Source: Streptomyces sp. NK08204 (GTDB taxonomy: Bacteria > Actinomycetota > Actinomycetes > Streptomycetales > Streptomycetaceae). Taken from it: a stretch of DNA of 64,000 bases. Of this stretch, positions 62,255 to 64,000 are shown piece by piece (positions within the stretch are counted from its first letter, which is position 1; each line of letters begins with the position of its first letter). The DNA lies in contig NZ_JAINVF010000001.1 in the NCBI RefSeq assembly GCF_020400585.1, positions 496,001-560,000 of the forward strand, given 5' to 3'. The notes beneath the pieces were generated by a model. It was not told the DNA's origin. It was given only the letters and a program-made list of their open reading frames with translations, and searched no databases. The translations under genes and the position numbers were made by a program.

Positions 62255-63169
62255 CTACGCGCGGGTCGGCTGCTCTGCGCTGACCACCCGACGGGCCACC
62301 GTGACCAGTTCCGCCGCCGGACCCACCAGGCGCCGCCCCGTCGGCCAGACCGCGCGCAGATCGCGCGTGAGGTCGACGCCCGCGACGTCGACGCCGATCA
62401 GCCGCCCCTCTGCGATGTCTCCGCGGACGGCCAGCTCGCTCAGGACGGACGGCCCGGTGCCGGCGATCACCGCGCCGCGCACGGCGGCCGTCGAGCCGAG
62501 TTCCACCAGGGGCCGGACACGTTCGCAGCCGGCCAGGTACAGGGCCCGGTCCAGCGTCTGCCGCGTGCCGGATCCGCTCTCCCGCAGTACCAGCGGCGCA
62601 CGGGACAGCTCCCGCGCCGACAGAGGCTCGCGTCGCTGCGCCCACGGGTGAGCGGGGTCGACCACGACGACGAGCCGGTCCTGGGCGACCTGCCGGGTGG
62701 ACATCACGCGGGACAGGCGCGGCCCCTCGATGAACCCGATGTCGGCCTCGCCCGACTCGACCAGTTCGGGCACGTGCTCGCTGTTGGTCACCTGCAGCCC
62801 GATGTACAGCTCCGGCCGGCGAGCGCGCAGCTCGCTGATCCAGGCCGGCAGCAGGTACTCCGCGATGGTCAGGCTCGCCGCGACCCGCAGTTCGGCCTCC
62901 CGCCGGTCGCGCAGCCGGCCGGCCCCGGCGAGCAGCTCGTCCAGCTCGTCCAGGACCCGCCGGGCGTGCCCGGCGACGAGTTGCCCGGCCAGCGTCAGCC
63001 GGGAGCCGCGCCGGGTCCGGTCGACCAGCACCAGTCCCAGCCCGCGTTCCAGCGTGGACAGCCGGCGGCTGGCGGACGGCTGGGAGATCCGCAGCCGCTC
63101 GGCCGCCCGCCCCAGACTCCCCAGGTCGGCCACCAGGACGAGGAGCCTCAGCGATTCGAGATCGGGCAT
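62255..63169 (-). CDS. LysR-family transcriptional regulator
   Basis: A 304-residue regulator with an N-terminal HTH (LGSLGRAAERLRISQPSASR, RLSTLERGLGLVLVDR) and a periplasmic-binding-protein-like effector domain with LRESGSGTRQTLDRAL. ATG 63169 is preferred because the family HTH begins right at this point; longer starts at 63220 and 63244 exist but the palindrome at 63229-63247 would lie within the longest frame. It is divergent from the YeiH-type transporter gene, a pairing often seen (CysB-/YeiE-like control of sulfur-compound or anion transporters). Confidence 0.9.
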   Translation of the reverse strand: MPDLESLRLLVLVADLGSLGRAAERLRISQPSASRRLSTLERGLGLVLVDRTRRGSRLTLAGQLVAGHARRVLDELDELLAGAGRLRDRREAELRVAASLTIAEYLLPAWISELRARRPELYIGLQVTNSEHVPELVESGEADIGFIEGPRLSRVMSTRQVAQDRLVVVVDPAHPWAQRREPLSARELSRAPLVLRESGSGTRQTLDRALYLAGCERVRPLVELGSTAAVRGAVIAGTGPSVLSELAVRGDIAEGRLIGVDVAGVDLTRDLRAVWPTGRRLVGPAAELVTVARRVVSAEQPTRA

Positions 63170-63228
63170 CCGCAGGGGGAGGCCGACGGTACGGGGATCC
63201 GGTACGGAGGACTCAGTCACAGCGCCAG

Positions 63229-63247
63229 CGTATGACCCACTCATACG
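63229..63247. promoter_or_regulatory. Palindrome in the divergent LysR/YeiH region, candidate LysR site
   Basis: CGTATGA (63229-63235), five-base spacer CCCAC, TCATACG (63241-63247): perfect seven-base arms. It includes the T-N11-A arrangement of LysR-type operators (T63233, A63245) and lies between the two divergent starts. Confidence 0.55.
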
Positions 63248-63315
63248 CCCACGCTATGAGCTCGTGCTTGATCCGGGGCTACCGACGGAACCCGGGGCCG
63301 CCCAGAGTGGTGATC

Positions 63316-64000
63316 ATGAAGGACGCCAGCCTCTCCCGGTCAGGGACCATCCGCCCGCGCCGCCTCTCCACCGCCCGAAGGCCCGGCGCCGCCCTCGCCG
63401 TCCGCCTCCCCGGGCTGGCCCTCGCCGTCGGTGTCGCCCTCCTGGCGACCGGTCTGGGCCGACTGGTCCCCGTCGTGGGCGGCCCGGTGAGCGCAATAGT
63501 GCTCGGGGTGCTGATGGCGGTCGCGGTGCGGCCCGGTGACCGGATGCGGCCGGGCATCACCTTCGCCGGGCGCGGAGTGCTCCAGGCCGCGGTGGTGGTA
63601 CTGGGCGCGCAACTGTCGCTGGGCCAGGTGCTGCGGGTCGGTATCGGCTCGCTGCCGGTGATGATCGTGACCCTCGCGGTCTGCCTGGCAGCGGCGTACG
63701 GGATCGGACGCCGCCTGGGTGTCGTCCGCGACCTGCGCACCTTGATCGGTGTGGGCACCGGCATCTGTGGCGCCTCCGCGATCGCCGCCGTCACGCCGGT
63801 CATCGGCGCGGCCGAGGCGGAGGTGGCCTACGCCGTCTCCACGATCTTCGTCTTCAACGTCGCCGCGGTGCTCACCTTTCCCGCCCTCGGGCACCTGCTG
63901 GGCATGGGCCAGCACGCCTTCGGCCTGTTCGCGGGCACCGCGGTCAACGACATGTCGTCGGTGGTCGCCGCCGCCACCACCTACGGCGGCCCGGCCGCCG
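63316..64000 (+). CDS. YeiH-family putative anion transporter (3' end outside window)
   Basis: Frame open to the end of the window from ATG 63316. After a basic 30-residue leader come repeated membrane helices with VVGGPVSAIVLGVLMAVAV, GVLQAAVVVLGAQLSLGQVL, LIGVGTGICGASAIAAVTPV and FGLFAGTAVNDMSSVVAAAT, the conserved Cons_hypoth698/YeiH motifs. The family is predicted to export sulfate or sulfur compounds; this is not established. At least 228 of about 340 residues are present. Divergent from the LysR gene. Confidence 0.9.
   Translation, partial: MKDASLSRSGTIRPRRLSTARRPGAALAVRLPGLALAVGVALLATGLGRLVPVVGGPVSAIVLGVLMAVAVRPGDRMRPGITFAGRGVLQAAVVVLGAQLSLGQVLRVGIGSLPVMIVTLAVCLAAAYGIGRRLGVVRDLRTLIGVGTGICGASAIAAVTPVIGAAEAEVAYAVSTIFVFNVAAVLTFPALGHLLGMGQHAFGLFAGTAVNDMSSVVAAATTYGGPAA

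Overview
The window is GC-rich, with GTG and ATG starts in tightly overlapping reading frames, a family of systems typical of streptomycetes (Kdp, KatG, SARP-type regulator, NIS siderophore synthetases) and at least one TTA codon placed in a regulator. It is most likely a Streptomyces or close relative. The identification of the organism is inference from gene content and codon style.

Layout. (1) 1-17 kb is a cation-homeostasis region. It starts with the end of a membrane protein, followed by a CPA1 Na+/H+ antiporter and a decayed kdpD relic. The complete kdpF-A-B-C-E-D potassium-uptake system follows, preceded by a 27-residue membrane peptide and a paired direct repeat. A seven-gene Mrp/Mbh-like antiporter cluster comes last, with subunit order E-F-G-MbhD-(MbhE+B)-C-D. 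Two relics (a universal stress protein and a phosphopentomutase-like gene) lie in the gaps. (2) 17.2-49.9 kb is an extracellular-type contractile injection system (eCIS) locus. A 21-gene leftward operon (47084 down to 22612) encodes cap adaptor, two sheaths, two tubes, LysM baseplate protein, gpD/gpV spike-hub, gp25, two baseplate wedges, a gpI-like protein, three paralogous proteins of unknown role, tape measure, AAA+ ATPase and a 96-residue protein. It converges on a rightward pair: a 1535-residue candidate effector and a 216-residue partner. On the other side, divergent from the operon, are a 75-residue protein, a SARP/BTAD regulator carrying a TTA codon, and an amidase-like peptidoglycan hydrolase without a signal peptide. 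(3) 49.9-53.2 kb holds an enoyl-CoA hydratase relic and katG with a strong hairpin terminator. (4) 53.3-59.2 kb is a leftward NIS siderophore operon: two IucA/IucC synthetases, a PLP decarboxylase and an MFS exporter. (5) 59.5-64 kb has a two-component pair, a relic, and a divergent LysR regulator/YeiH transporter pair that runs off the end.

How the parts work together. Kdp, the CPA1 antiporter and the Mrp-like complex all move K+/Na+/H+. The eCIS operon supplies a full contractile machine without capsid, terminase or integrase genes, so it is not a prophage. The 1535-residue protein and the 96-residue protein share a short N-terminal motif pair, which makes them candidate cargo. The TTA-containing regulator next to the operon suggests bldA-linked developmental timing, in keeping with what is known of Streptomyces contractile systems and regulated cell death. 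The siderophore operon lacks hydroxylase and acyltransferase genes, which points to a carboxylate-type product.

Limits: no searches were run. Family names rest on motifs read by eye. Several eCIS genes have no function I can name.
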